A program made the position numbers and the translations under genes. Positions 26,848-34,889 of a stretch of DNA of 64,000 bases are shown piece by piece. The DNA lies in the NCBI RefSeq assembly GCF_002093975.1, contig NZ_KZ084325.1, positions 1 through 64,000 of the forward strand. The letters are read 5' to 3'. The first letter of the stretch is position 1, and each line of letters begins with the position of its first letter. The notes beneath the pieces were generated by a model, which was given only the letters and a program-made list of their open reading frames with translations, made no database searches and was not told the origin of the DNA. The stretch is from Thermoactinospora rubra (GTDB taxonomy: Bacteria; Actinomycetota; Actinomycetes; Streptosporangiales; Streptosporangiaceae).

Positions 26848-26908
26848 GGGGCTCCTCCACCCGATGCGTGGCTGGTTGCCACGGGACGGTTGCACAGTAG
26901 CAAATAAG

Positions 26909-27379
26909 TCAGGCACTTGCCCTGTCACCGTCGTCCGTCCCGTCGGTCTCGTCACCGGTCTCGGCCCTGGCCAGCTGGTTCAGCGCCCGGGTGAGGGCGT
27001 GGAGGGCCGTCGGGGACAGCCGGTCCAGCAGGCGCCCCAGCTCGGCCCGGCGGCGGACGCCCAGCTCCTTCAGGAAGGCGGTCCCCTGCGGGCTCAGGTG
27101 GAGGGCCACCGTACGCCGCCGGGGGTCGGCGTCCCGCGTTAAGAGCCCGGCGGCCTCCAGCCGGTCGCACAGCCGGCTCGCCGAGGACGGCAGCGTCCCC
27201 ATGGCGGCGGCCAGCTCACTCAGCGTGAGCCCCGGGCGGCGGGCGGCGATCTCCAGGGCCCGCAGCTGGCTCGCCGACACGATGGGCCGCAGGTCGTCGT
27301 AGGTCCTGCACCAGATGTCCGTCAGCAGTTCCGCGGCCCGTTCCAGCGCACGCACCGCGGCGACATCACTGTGAGGCAT
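26909..27379 (-). CDS. MarR-family regulator (probable repressor of the divergent Rsb operon)
   Basis: This 156-residue protein has the MarR winged helix (MGTLPSSASRLCDRLEAAGL and wing DPRRRTVALHLSPQG). It is the first gene of the leftward trio and is divergent from rsbR. A perfect palindrome lies between the two starts, 68 bases from this start, the usual arrangement for an autoregulated MarR that also controls the divergent operon. The ATG chosen gives MPHSDVAAVRAL and has GGGGAC upstream. Confidence 0.88.
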   Translation of the reverse strand: MPHSDVAAVRALERAAELLTDIWCRTYDDLRPIVSASQLRALEIAARRPGLTLSELAAAMGTLPSSASRLCDRLEAAGLLTRDADPRRRTVALHLSPQGTAFLKELGVRRRAELGRLLDRLSPTALHALTRALNQLARAETGDETDGTDDGDRASA

Positions 27380-27446
27380 GACTGTCCCCGTGCCCGCTTG
27401 TGGAACAGATACGCACGCGGGCCCCACGCCGACGGCCCAGCCGCTA

Positions 27447-27466
27447 TATTTGCCATACGGCAAATA
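27447..27466. promoter_or_regulatory. Perfect 8-4-8 palindrome between MarR and rsbR genes
   Basis: TATTTGCC-ATAC-GGCAAATA is a perfect inverted repeat and strikingly AT-rich for this genome. It stands 26 bases before the rsbR start and should overlap its promoter. Size and symmetry fit a MarR dimer site. A degraded, everted version (AGCAAATA then CACTTGCC, 26899-26921) lies before the PP2C gene. Confidence 0.75.
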
Positions 27467-27491
27467 ACTGTGAGGAAGCGGGGAGACACGG

Positions 27492-28340
27492 ATGCCAGGC
27501 GACAGACAAGCGGCTCGCGAGGCGGTGATGCGGGCGATCGCCGGCAACCGCGGACGGATCGCGAGCACGTGGGTCGACACGCAGCTGGCCCGCGCGACAC
27601 CCGCCATCGGCGGGGAGGAGCTGGGCGAGGAGGTCCAGGCGATCATCTCCTGCCTGCTGGAGGGGCTCGGCCGCGACCTGCCCGACGACCGCGTGGCCAC
27701 CGGCCACGCCCCCCTGCGGGAGGCGGTCGCCGACCTGTCGCGGCGCTGGGCCCGGCTGGGCGCCTCCCCCACGGCCATCGCCACGGCGGTCTTCTCGCTC
27801 AAGCCGGCCATCCTCGGCTGCATGGCGCCGCAGGCCGAGGAGGCACTGCTGGTCGGCAGGCTGATCGACGCCGCCGCGCTGGTCAGCTTCCAGACCTACG
27901 TGGACAGCCGCGAGGAGATCATCCAGCGGCAGAACAGGCAGCTGCTGGAGATCTCCACCCCCGTCGTCCACCTGTGGCACAGGGTGCTGGCCGTCCCCCT
28001 CATCGGCACCCTCGACAGCGCCCGCGCGCAGATCGTGATGGAGAGCCTGCTGCAGGCCATCCAGGACCACCAGGCCGCCGTCGCGATCATCGACATCACC
28101 GGCGTGCCCACGGTCGACACCGTCGTCGCCCAGCACCTGATGCAGACGGTGACCGCCACCCGGCTGATGGGCGCCGACTGCGTCCTCAGCGGCATCAGCC
28201 CGCGCATCGCGCAGATGGTCGCCCAGCTCGGCATCGACCTGTCGGAGATCACCACACGCTCCTCCCTCGCGGACGCGCTGACCGAGGCCATGCGCCTGGT
28301 CCAGGAGGAAGGGCGGACGGAACGCACGCCGGCCGGTTGA
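27492..28340 (+). CDS. rsbR: RsbR-type stressosome scaffold protein (N-terminal sensor plus STAS domain)
   Basis: A 282-residue protein. Residues 1-150 form a helical N-terminal module similar to the non-heme globin-like RsbR sensor. Residues 155-275 form a STAS domain containing IIDITGVPTVDTVVAQHLMQ. The Thr in DITGVP matches the phosphorylated Thr171 of Bacillus RsbRA. The second RsbRA phosphorylation site is Thr205, but here the aligned segment reads SGISPRIAQMV. In stressosomes RsbR and RsbS form a shell that holds RsbT until stress. ATG follows GGGGAG. First gene of a five-gene operon. Confidence 0.9.
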   Translation: MPGDRQAAREAVMRAIAGNRGRIASTWVDTQLARATPAIGGEELGEEVQAIISCLLEGLGRDLPDDRVATGHAPLREAVADLSRRWARLGASPTAIATAVFSLKPAILGCMAPQAEEALLVGRLIDAAALVSFQTYVDSREEIIQRQNRQLLEISTPVVHLWHRVLAVPLIGTLDSARAQIVMESLLQAIQDHQAAVAIIDITGVPTVDTVVAQHLMQTVTATRLMGADCVLSGISPRIAQMVAQLGIDLSEITTRSSLADALTEAMRLVQEEGRTERTPAG

Positions 28341-28348
28341 GCGCGAGC

Positions 28349-28705
28349 ATGACTTCCCCCGACATCCCGATCATCCGCCTGGGCGAGGTCCTGGTCGCGG
28401 GCCTCAGCCGGGAGCTGGACGACAAGACCGTCATGCTGTTCGCCGACGAACTCAGCCGGCGGATCGGCGACACCCGAGCCTCGACGGTGGTGCTGGACAT
28501 CACGAAGGTCGAGGTCATCGACTCCTTCGCCGCCCGGATGCTCATGGAGATCGCCGCCATGGCGCGGCTCCTGGGCGCCCGGGTGGTGCTGGCAGGCATG
28601 CGTTACTCCGTCGCGATCACCCTCGCCGAGCTGGGGCTCGCGCTGCCCGGCGTGGAGACGGCGCTGTCGGTGGAACATGCCCTGAACAGACGGGCAGGCC
28701 CGTGA
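28349..28705 (+). CDS. rsbS: RsbS-type STAS protein
   Basis: A 118-residue single STAS domain. VEVIDSFAARMLMEIAAM has Ser where RsbS Ser59 is phosphorylated by RsbT. Together with RsbR it should form the stressosome core that sequesters the RsbT kinase. It lies 8 bp after rsbR and overlaps rsbT by 4 bases. Confidence 0.9.
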   Translation: MTSPDIPIIRLGEVLVAGLSRELDDKTVMLFADELSRRIGDTRASTVVLDITKVEVIDSFAARMLMEIAAMARLLGARVVLAGMRYSVAITLAELGLALPGVETALSVEHALNRRAGP

Positions 28706-29124
28706 CACACAGCGACCTGAGCAGCACCTCGCTCCAGACGGTGCCGATCCACACCGAGGAAGACCTGCTGACCGCGCGGCACGCGGTCAGGGCCGCGGCG
28801 CTCGCGGAGGGGCTGGGCCTGGTCGCCCAGACCAAGCTCGTCACCGCGGCCAGCGAGCTGGTGCGCAACTGCTACGTCCACGGCGGCGGCGGGGTGCTGC
28901 GCATCGAGCGGGTGCTGCCGCCGCCGCGGCGGGGGCTGCGGATCGTCGTGGCCGACCAGGGCCCGGGCATCGAGGACCCCGACGCGGCGCTGGCCGACGG
29001 CTACTCCACCGGCCCCGGGCTGGGGCACGGCCTGGGCGGCGCCCGGCGCCTGGTGGACGAGTTCGAACTGCGCAGCGAGCCGGGCAGGGGCACCACCGTC
29101 GTGATCACCCGCTGGACGGCCTGA
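28702..29124 (+). CDS. rsbT: RsbT-type switch kinase
   Basis: A 140-residue GHKL ATPase domain. N-box ASELVRNCYVHG, G1 box DQGPGI and G2 box GHGLGGARRLVDEF are all present. RsbT phosphorylates RsbR and RsbS on stress, is released, and then activates an RsbU-type PP2C phosphatase. GTG overlaps the rsbS stop (GTGA). Confidence 0.9.
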   Translation: MTHSDLSSTSLQTVPIHTEEDLLTARHAVRAAALAEGLGLVAQTKLVTAASELVRNCYVHGGGGVLRIERVLPPPRRGLRIVVADQGPGIEDPDAALADGYSTGPGLGHGLGGARRLVDEFELRSEPGRGTTVVITRWTA

Positions 29125-29127
29125 CCC

Positions 29128-30102
29128 ATGCTGACGACCGAGGTCCGGGTGGACCACGAGAGCGCCGCCGCCGAGGCGGCCGGCCTGGCCCGGCGGGCCG
29201 CCCGGCGCCTGGGCCTGGCCGCGCCGCTGGCCGAGCGGGCCGCGGTCGCCGCCTCCGAGCTGGCCAGCAACATCGACAAGCACACCCGCGGCGGGTCGGT
29301 GTTCGTGCAGCGGGCGCCCGGCGGCGGCCTGGACCTGCTGGCGGCCGACCACGGGCCGGGCATGGCCGACGTGGCGCGCTGCCTGACCGACGGCTACAGC
29401 ACCGCGGGCACGCTCGGCGGCGGGCTCGGCGCGGTGCGCCGCCTGGCCTCCGCCTTCGCCGTCTTCTCCGCCCCCGCCCACGGCACCGCGATCGCCGCCC
29501 GCTTCCGCGACGAGGCGGCCCTGGACCTGAGCCGGCTGGAGGCCGGGGCGGTGTGCCTGCCGGCGAACGGGCACCAGGAGTCGGGCGACGCCTACGAGCT
29601 GGCGGGCGGCACCCTGCTCGTCGTGGACGGCCTGGGCCACGGCGCCGAGGCGGCGCGGGCCAGCGCGTCGGCCCTGGATGCCTTCCGGGCCGACCCCGAG
29701 GCGCCGCTGACCGAACTGATCGTGCGGCTGGACCGGGCGCTGCGCTCCTCCAGGGGCGCGGCGGCGTCGCTGGTACGGCTGCGCGCCGCCGGCGTGGAGT
29801 TCTGCGGCGTGGGCAACGTCGGCGGCGCCGTCCTGCACGACGGCCGCCCGCTGGCCAGGCTCGTCCCGCGGCCGGGCACTCTCGGAGTGCGCGCCGGCGG
29901 CCCGGTCGCGCAGACGGCGCCGATGCCGCCCGGCGCCACCGTCGTCCTCCACACCGACGGCATCTCCCACTCCTGGCTGACCACCTCCGGCACCTGGCTG
30001 TTCACGCAGCCGCCGCCGCTGCTGGCGGCGCTGCTCGCCCGAGACCACCGGCGGCTGCGCGACGACGCCACGGCCGTCGCCCTGCGAGACAGGCGATCAT
30101 GA
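29128..30102 (+). CDS. GHKL ATPase fused to RsbX-like PP2C phosphatase
   Basis: This 324-residue protein has two domains. Residues 1-130 are a second RsbT/RsbW-like ATPase (N-box ASELASNIDKH, DHGPGM, GGGLGAVRRL). From about 140 onward it is a compact PP2C domain similar to RsbX (NGHQESGDAYEL, VDGLGHG, HTDGIS, RDDATAVAL). Bacillus RsbX is a separate protein that resets the stressosome by dephosphorylating RsbR/RsbS. Fusing kinase-like and phosphatase domains on one chain would let one protein both read and reset the switch; that role is inferred. It starts 3 bp after rsbT. Confidence 0.85.
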   Translation: MLTTEVRVDHESAAAEAAGLARRAARRLGLAAPLAERAAVAASELASNIDKHTRGGSVFVQRAPGGGLDLLAADHGPGMADVARCLTDGYSTAGTLGGGLGAVRRLASAFAVFSAPAHGTAIAARFRDEAALDLSRLEAGAVCLPANGHQESGDAYELAGGTLLVVDGLGHGAEAARASASALDAFRADPEAPLTELIVRLDRALRSSRGAAASLVRLRAAGVEFCGVGNVGGAVLHDGRPLARLVPRPGTLGVRAGGPVAQTAPMPPGATVVLHTDGISHSWLTTSGTWLFTQPPPLLAALLARDHRRLRDDATAVALRDRRS

Positions 30103-30965
30103 TGGACCCCACCTTCGAACTGCAACGCATCCGCGCCCTCGAGGACGAGCTGAGCCGGCTCAAGGACGAGCTGGCCACCACCAACCAGGGCGTGCTCGCG
30201 CTGGTCGTGGAGCTGGAGGAGCGCGACGAGCGGCTGCGGCGCGCGCACCGGCAGATCTTCCGCGAGCTGGAGGACGCGCTGCGCCCGCCGCTGCCCGACG
30301 TGGGCTACGCCCGGTTCGGCGTCTACTACGCCCCGGCCGAGGAGGCCGCGCCCACCGGGGGCGACCTCTACGACGTGCTGACGCTGCCGGGCGGGGAGCT
30401 GCAGATCGTGGTGGTCGACGTGGCCGGGCACGGCGTGGCCGGCACGCGGGGCGCGCTGACGATCATCCACACGGTCCGCACGCTGGCCCTGGAGGGCTAC
30501 CCGCTGGAGTCGCTGGTGGGGCGGACGGCCGGGCTGCTGCAGTCGGCGTATCCCGACCTGGTCGGCACGCTGCTCGTGGCGCGCCTCGACCCGCGTGCGG
30601 GCGTGCTGCGGGTGGCCACCGGCGGGCACCCGCCGCCCCTGGTGATCACGCCCGACGGGAACGCCTCGTACTCGCGCCTCATGGGCCGCGGGGTCGGGTA
30701 TCCCGACCCGGGCAGCCACGTGATCGCCGAACACCGCCTCACGCCCGGCACCACCGTGCTGTTCTACACCGACGGCCTGGTGGAGGCGTCGATGGACATC
30801 GTGGCCGGGATGGACCACCTCACCGAGGTGGCCGCCCGCCACCACCGGCTGCCGGTGGAGGTCTTCGCCGACGCCGCGGTGACCGCGATGCACCACCGGG
30901 TGCTGCACAGCGACGACACGCTGCTGATCGCGATGCGCTGGCACCCCGCCGGCTCCCCCGCCTGA
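30099..30965 (+). CDS. RsbU-like PP2C serine phosphatase with N-terminal coiled coil
   Basis: A 288-residue protein. Residues 5-60 form a heptad-rich coiled coil (ALEDELSRLKDELATTN, VELEERDERLRRAHRQ). The PP2C/SpoIIE domain shows TGGDLYDV, VDVAGHGV, TGGHPPPL, YTDGLVEA and DDTLLIAMR, so all metal-binding acidic residues are in place. It is the likely output phosphatase of the module, dephosphorylating an anti-anti-sigma factor encoded elsewhere. ATG ATG overlaps the previous stop. Confidence 0.9.
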   Translation: MMDPTFELQRIRALEDELSRLKDELATTNQGVLALVVELEERDERLRRAHRQIFRELEDALRPPLPDVGYARFGVYYAPAEEAAPTGGDLYDVLTLPGGELQIVVVDVAGHGVAGTRGALTIIHTVRTLALEGYPLESLVGRTAGLLQSAYPDLVGTLLVARLDPRAGVLRVATGGHPPPLVITPDGNASYSRLMGRGVGYPDPGSHVIAEHRLTPGTTVLFYTDGLVEASMDIVAGMDHLTEVAARHHRLPVEVFADAAVTAMHHRVLHSDDTLLIAMRWHPAGSPA

Positions 30966-31059
30966 CCTTCCCGTCACGAAAGCATCACTTTTCGTAGCCG
31001 GCGCACAACATCCACGGCCGCCGTCATACGGATCCCGCAAATTCCCCGCGAAGCATCGA

Positions 31060-31083
31060 CTTACTGGACAGCACGTCAGTAAG
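31060..31083. promoter_or_regulatory. Inverted repeat abutting the first mce gene
   Basis: CTTACTG and CAGTAAG are perfect 7-base arms separated by 10 bases, ending exactly before the GTG used for the first permease gene. This looks like a TetR- or GntR-type operator over the transcription start. No regulator gene is adjacent, so the binding protein is unknown. Confidence 0.5.
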
Positions 31084-31944
31084 GTGGCGGTCCAACAGGC
31101 GGCGGTGAGCGAGGTGGCCCATGGCGGCAACACGCACACGGTCGAGGCGCCGATGGCCCTGACCGGTTTCGTAGGCCGGAAGGCCACATCCGTGCTGGGC
31201 CAGATCGGCGAGCTGTTCGTGATCGTCCTGGAGGGGCTGCGCCGTACCTGGGACGTCAAGACCTGGTTCTGGGAGTTCGTCGGCCAGTGCTGGTTCCTCG
31301 CCCGGATCACCAGCGTGCCGGTCCTGCTGGTCAGCCTGCCGCTGGGCGCGACCGTCGCCCTGCAGGTGGGCGAGCTGGCCTGGCAGCTGGGCGCGGCCAG
31401 CGCCACCGGCAGCGCCGTGTTCGTGGGCCTCATCAGGGAGGTGGCGCCGCTGGCCAGCGCCCTGCTGATCGCCGGGGCCGGCGGCAGCGCGATGACCTCC
31501 GACATCGGCGCCAGGAACATCCGCGACGAGCTGGCCGCGATGGAGGTGATGGCCGTCAACCCGATCCACCGCCTGGTCACCCCCCGCATGTGGGCGGCCA
31601 GCACGGTGGCGGTGTGCCTGTGCCCGCTGGTCATCCTGGCCGGCGCGAGCGGCGGCTACTTCTTCAACGTGGTCGTGCAGGGCGTCACCCCGGGCGCCTA
31701 CTTCGACGGCGCACTGTCCCTCGTGGTCGTCAGCGACCTGTACGTGACGCTGTTCAAGGCGTGGGTGTTCGGCTTCATCGCCGCCGCCGTGGCCTGCTAC
31801 AAGGGCATGACGTGCCAGACCAGCCCGGTCGGGGTAGGGCGTGCGGTCAACCAGGCGACGGTGGTCACCTTCATGCTGGTGTTCACCTTCAACTACGTGA
31901 TCTCCGCCGTCTACTTCCTCGCCTACCCTCCGAAGGCGTTCTGA
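31084..31944 (+). CDS. yrbEA: MlaE-type permease YrbEA of the mce operon
   Basis: This 286-residue integral membrane protein of the MlaE/YrbE family has about five helices and the conserved LIREVAPLASALLIAGAGGS and MTSDIGARNIRDELAAMEVM loops, which couple to the MceG ATPase. It is half of the permease pair of an Mce lipid/steroid importer. GTG as start is uncertain because the operator directly precedes it; ATG at 31153 (MALTGFVGR) is an alternative. The stop overlaps the next start (TGATG). Confidence 0.93.
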   Translation: MAVQQAAVSEVAHGGNTHTVEAPMALTGFVGRKATSVLGQIGELFVIVLEGLRRTWDVKTWFWEFVGQCWFLARITSVPVLLVSLPLGATVALQVGELAWQLGAASATGSAVFVGLIREVAPLASALLIAGAGGSAMTSDIGARNIRDELAAMEVMAVNPIHRLVTPRMWAASTVAVCLCPLVILAGASGGYFFNVVVQGVTPGAYFDGALSLVVVSDLYVTLFKAWVFGFIAAAVACYKGMTCQTSPVGVGRAVNQATVVTFMLVFTFNYVISAVYFLAYPPKAF

Positions 31945-32798
31945 TGGTCAGCCGTACGGCGGGCGCCAGGGCCCTGGGCGCGGGGCTGGAGGCGGCCGAG
32001 CGCTTCGCCCAGCTGGCCGACTGGCCGCTGTTCGTGTGGAAGGTGCTGTTCTACTCCGTCCGCGACGTCGTCCTGCGCCTGAAGTACTTCAAGGTCGTGC
32101 TGCGCCAGATCAGCGACGTGGTCGTCGGCGTGGGCGCCACGGTGATCGGCGGCGGCATGATCTTCGTGGTGTTCACGATGGCGTTCGTGGTCGGCGCCAC
32201 CGTCGGCCTGCAGGGCTACCAGGGCCTGCAGTCGATCGGCGCGGAGTCGTTCATGGGCCTGGTCGGCAGCTTCGCCAACGTGCGCGAGATCACCCCCATC
32301 ATCGCGGCGACCGCGCTGGCCGCCCAGGTCGGCTCGGCCTTCACCGCAGAGCTGGGCGCGATGCGGATCTCGGAGGAGATCGACGCGCTGGAGGTGATGG
32401 GCATCAACGCCTTCACCTACCTGATCTGCACGCGCGTGGTCGCCGCGCTGGCCGCGCTGATGCCGATCTACCTCATCGCGCTGTTCGCCAGCTTCTTCGC
32501 CACCCGCCTGATGTGCACGGCCCTGTTCGGCATGGCGCCGGGCGTCTACGACTACTACTTCTACATCGGGCTGCCGGTCAGCGACATCGTCTTCAGCGTG
32601 GCCAAGGTCGGCGTGTTCGCCTTCACGGTCATCGTGATCCACTGCTACCACGGCTTCTACGCCACCGGCGGCCCGGTGGGCGTGGGCGTGGCGGCCGGGC
32701 GCGCGATCCGCCAGTCGATCGTCACCATCGTCCTGCTCAACCTGCTGCTGTCGTGGCTGTTCTGGGGCGGCGGCGGCAGCCTGAAGCTGACGGGGTGA
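31944..32798 (+). CDS. yrbEB: MlaE-type permease YrbEB of the mce operon
   Basis: A 284-residue YrbE permease with the same topology as its partner and the coupling loop FTAELGAMRISEEIDALEVMG. In mycobacterial systems YrbEA/YrbEB form a heterodimeric transmembrane core bound to MceG. ATG overlaps the stop of yrbEA. The first Mce gene follows after 4 bp. Confidence 0.94.
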   Translation: MVSRTAGARALGAGLEAAERFAQLADWPLFVWKVLFYSVRDVVLRLKYFKVVLRQISDVVVGVGATVIGGGMIFVVFTMAFVVGATVGLQGYQGLQSIGAESFMGLVGSFANVREITPIIAATALAAQVGSAFTAELGAMRISEEIDALEVMGINAFTYLICTRVVAALAALMPIYLIALFASFFATRLMCTALFGMAPGVYDYYFYIGLPVSDIVFSVAKVGVFAFTVIVIHCYHGFYATGGPVGVGVAAGRAIRQSIVTIVLLNLLLSWLFWGGGGSLKLTG

Positions 32799-32802
32799 GA
32801 AG

Positions 32803-33825
32803 GTGGTCCGCGCGGAGTTCTCCCTTCCCGTACGGCTCGGCATCGCCGTGGTGGTGCTGGCGGTGTTCGCCGCGGCGACGGTCCTGGTGGTGCGGAGCGT
32901 CACCGAGGAGAGCGGCACGCGGATCGTCGCGGTGTTCGACCGGGCGGGACAGGGCCTGGACCCCAACTCCCCCGTCAAGATCCGCGGCATCACGGTGGGC
33001 GGCGTCAGCGACGTGTCGCTGGACCGCACCGGCAAGGCCGTGGTCACCATGCACGTCCAGCCCGGCGTGCGGGTGCCGCAGACCGCCACCGCGGCCATCG
33101 AGCCGGCCTCGGTGTTCGGCCCCAAGTTCGTCAACCTCAAGCTCGGCTCCGGCGAGGGCGTGGGCCCCTACCTGGCCTCCGGGGCCGTGATCCGCGACGG
33201 CGAGGAGCCGCTGGACCTGTCGGACTCCCTCGGCGACCTGTACCGCGGGGTCGACGCCGTGGACCCGCGCGAGGTCACGGTGATCGTCCACACGCTGGCC
33301 AAGGGCCTGGAGGGCGAGGGCAGGACGCTGCGCGAGCTGATCGACGACGCCGGCACGGTCGCCGGCGTCGCGCACGAGCACCGCCACCGCGCCCGGCTGT
33401 TCCTCCACGACGCCGCCCAGCTGTCGGCGGCGCTGGCCGACAAGGGCGACGACGTCACGGCCATCGCCGCCGACCTCGACACGATCACCCCGGACCTGCT
33501 GGAGCGGGCCGACAAGGTGCGGGCGCTGCTGAAGGAGATCACCGCCGTCTCCGAGCTGGGCGCGCACGGCCTGCGCAAGCACCGGCGGAACCTGCGGGCC
33601 GGCGTCCACTCCGGCGAGCGGGTGGCCGCGCTCATCTACGCCCAGCTGGGCCTGGCGGGCGACGGGGTGCGCGGCCTGACCAAGCTGGTGGAGCTGCTGA
33701 ACGAGCTGATCGAGGCGCCGGGGCCGGGCAACTCCCGCCAGATCCAGACCGAGTCGTTCGTGATCGCCGACATCTGCGAGCTCATCGTGGGCGCCTGCGG
33801 GCCCACCACCGGGAGGGACCGCTGA
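32803..33825 (+). CDS. mceA: Mce family protein (MceA position)
   Basis: This 340-residue protein has one N-terminal transmembrane anchor (about 11-30) and an MCE domain (about 37-115, PVKIRGITVGGVSDVSL, IEPASVFGPKFVNLKLG). A helical C-terminal region follows. By analogy with Mycobacterium Mce1 it should be one of six subunits of a tube that spans the cell envelope and carries hydrophobic substrates to the permease. GTG start with AGAAG upstream. Confidence 0.92.
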   Translation: MVRAEFSLPVRLGIAVVVLAVFAAATVLVVRSVTEESGTRIVAVFDRAGQGLDPNSPVKIRGITVGGVSDVSLDRTGKAVVTMHVQPGVRVPQTATAAIEPASVFGPKFVNLKLGSGEGVGPYLASGAVIRDGEEPLDLSDSLGDLYRGVDAVDPREVTVIVHTLAKGLEGEGRTLRELIDDAGTVAGVAHEHRHRARLFLHDAAQLSAALADKGDDVTAIAADLDTITPDLLERADKVRALLKEITAVSELGAHGLRKHRRNLRAGVHSGERVAALIYAQLGLAGDGVRGLTKLVELLNELIEAPGPGNSRQIQTESFVIADICELIVGACGPTTGRDR

Positions 33826-33826
33826 C

Positions 33827-34888
33827 ATGGCCGTCTCCCGCGAGCGCGTCCTCCGCCGCTGGACGCTGCTGCGCTTCCTGCTGTTCCTCGCGCTCACGCT
33901 CTCGCTGATCGCGGTGATCGCCGTCCAGATCGCGCGCGTCAGCACCACCGCCGGCTACACCGTGACCGCGACCTTCGACGACGTGTCCGGCCTGCTGGAG
34001 GGCGACCAGGTCAAGATCGCCGGAGCGCCGGTCGGCCAGGTCCAGTCCATCCGGGTCGTCGACGGCCGGGCCGAGGTGGTGCTGGAGGTCGACGAGAAGG
34101 TCCGCGTCCCCGCCGACAGCCAGGCCGCCGTGCGCTGGCGCAACACCGTCGGCCAGCGCGTGGTCTACCTCCTGCCCGGCACCGCCCGGCAGATGCTGCC
34201 GCCCGGCGGGCGCATCACCCGCACCGCCTCCGTGGTGGACATCGGCGAGCTGGTCAGCGACCTCGGCCCGCTCACCAGGAGCCTGGACCCCGAGCAGATC
34301 AACCAGCTGCTCACCGCCGCCGCCAAGTCCCTCCACGGCAACGAGCGGAACCTGCCCCGCCTGCTGGACAACGTCAACGCCATCACCGGCACCGTCAACG
34401 AGCGCAAGGAGACGATCCAGGCGTTGCTGAGGGACTACGCCAAGGTCACCGAGGTGGTGGCCCGGCGCGACGAGCAGATCGCCCAGCTGGTGGACAACCT
34501 GGTCCTGCTGTCGGAGGCGTTCGCACGCAACCGCAAGCTCGTCGACGACGCGATCGTCGAGCTGTCGGCCGAGTTCGCCACGGCCAACGAGGTCATCGGC
34601 AAGAACGCCGACGAGCTGGGCGCGCTGACCGACCACCTCACCGGGCTCACCGGCGGCATCCGCCGCAACGTGGCGAGCATCGAGCGGACCGTCACCACCA
34701 TCCAGCCGCTGTTCGCCCGCGCCCACTCCAGCGTCAACCGCGGCCACTTCTTCGTCGCGGCCGTGCCCTGCGTGGCGCTCGGCCCCTCGCCGTGCCCCTA
34801 CCCGATGACCGAGCCGCCGCCCCTGCGCGGCGGCTACAAGGTCTCCTCGGCGCGGGACCTGCGCAGGCTCATGGTGGGAGGCGACTGA
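33827..34888 (+). CDS. mceB: Mce family protein (MceB position)
   Basis: A 353-residue protein. An N-terminal anchor (about 12-32) leads into an MCE domain (VKIAGAPVGQVQSIRVV, WRNTVGQRVVYLLPG), then long alpha-helical segments with repeated hydrophobic residues suited to the helical barrel of the Mce tube. Two cysteines near the C-terminus (PCVALGPSPCPYP) probably form a disulfide. It starts one base after the stop of mceA. Confidence 0.92.
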   Translation: MAVSRERVLRRWTLLRFLLFLALTLSLIAVIAVQIARVSTTAGYTVTATFDDVSGLLEGDQVKIAGAPVGQVQSIRVVDGRAEVVLEVDEKVRVPADSQAAVRWRNTVGQRVVYLLPGTARQMLPPGGRITRTASVVDIGELVSDLGPLTRSLDPEQINQLLTAAAKSLHGNERNLPRLLDNVNAITGTVNERKETIQALLRDYAKVTEVVARRDEQIAQLVDNLVLLSEAFARNRKLVDDAIVELSAEFATANEVIGKNADELGALTDHLTGLTGGIRRNVASIERTVTTIQPLFARAHSSVNRGHFFVAAVPCVALGPSPCPYPMTEPPPLRGGYKVSSARDLRRLMVGGD

Positions 34889-34889
34889 G

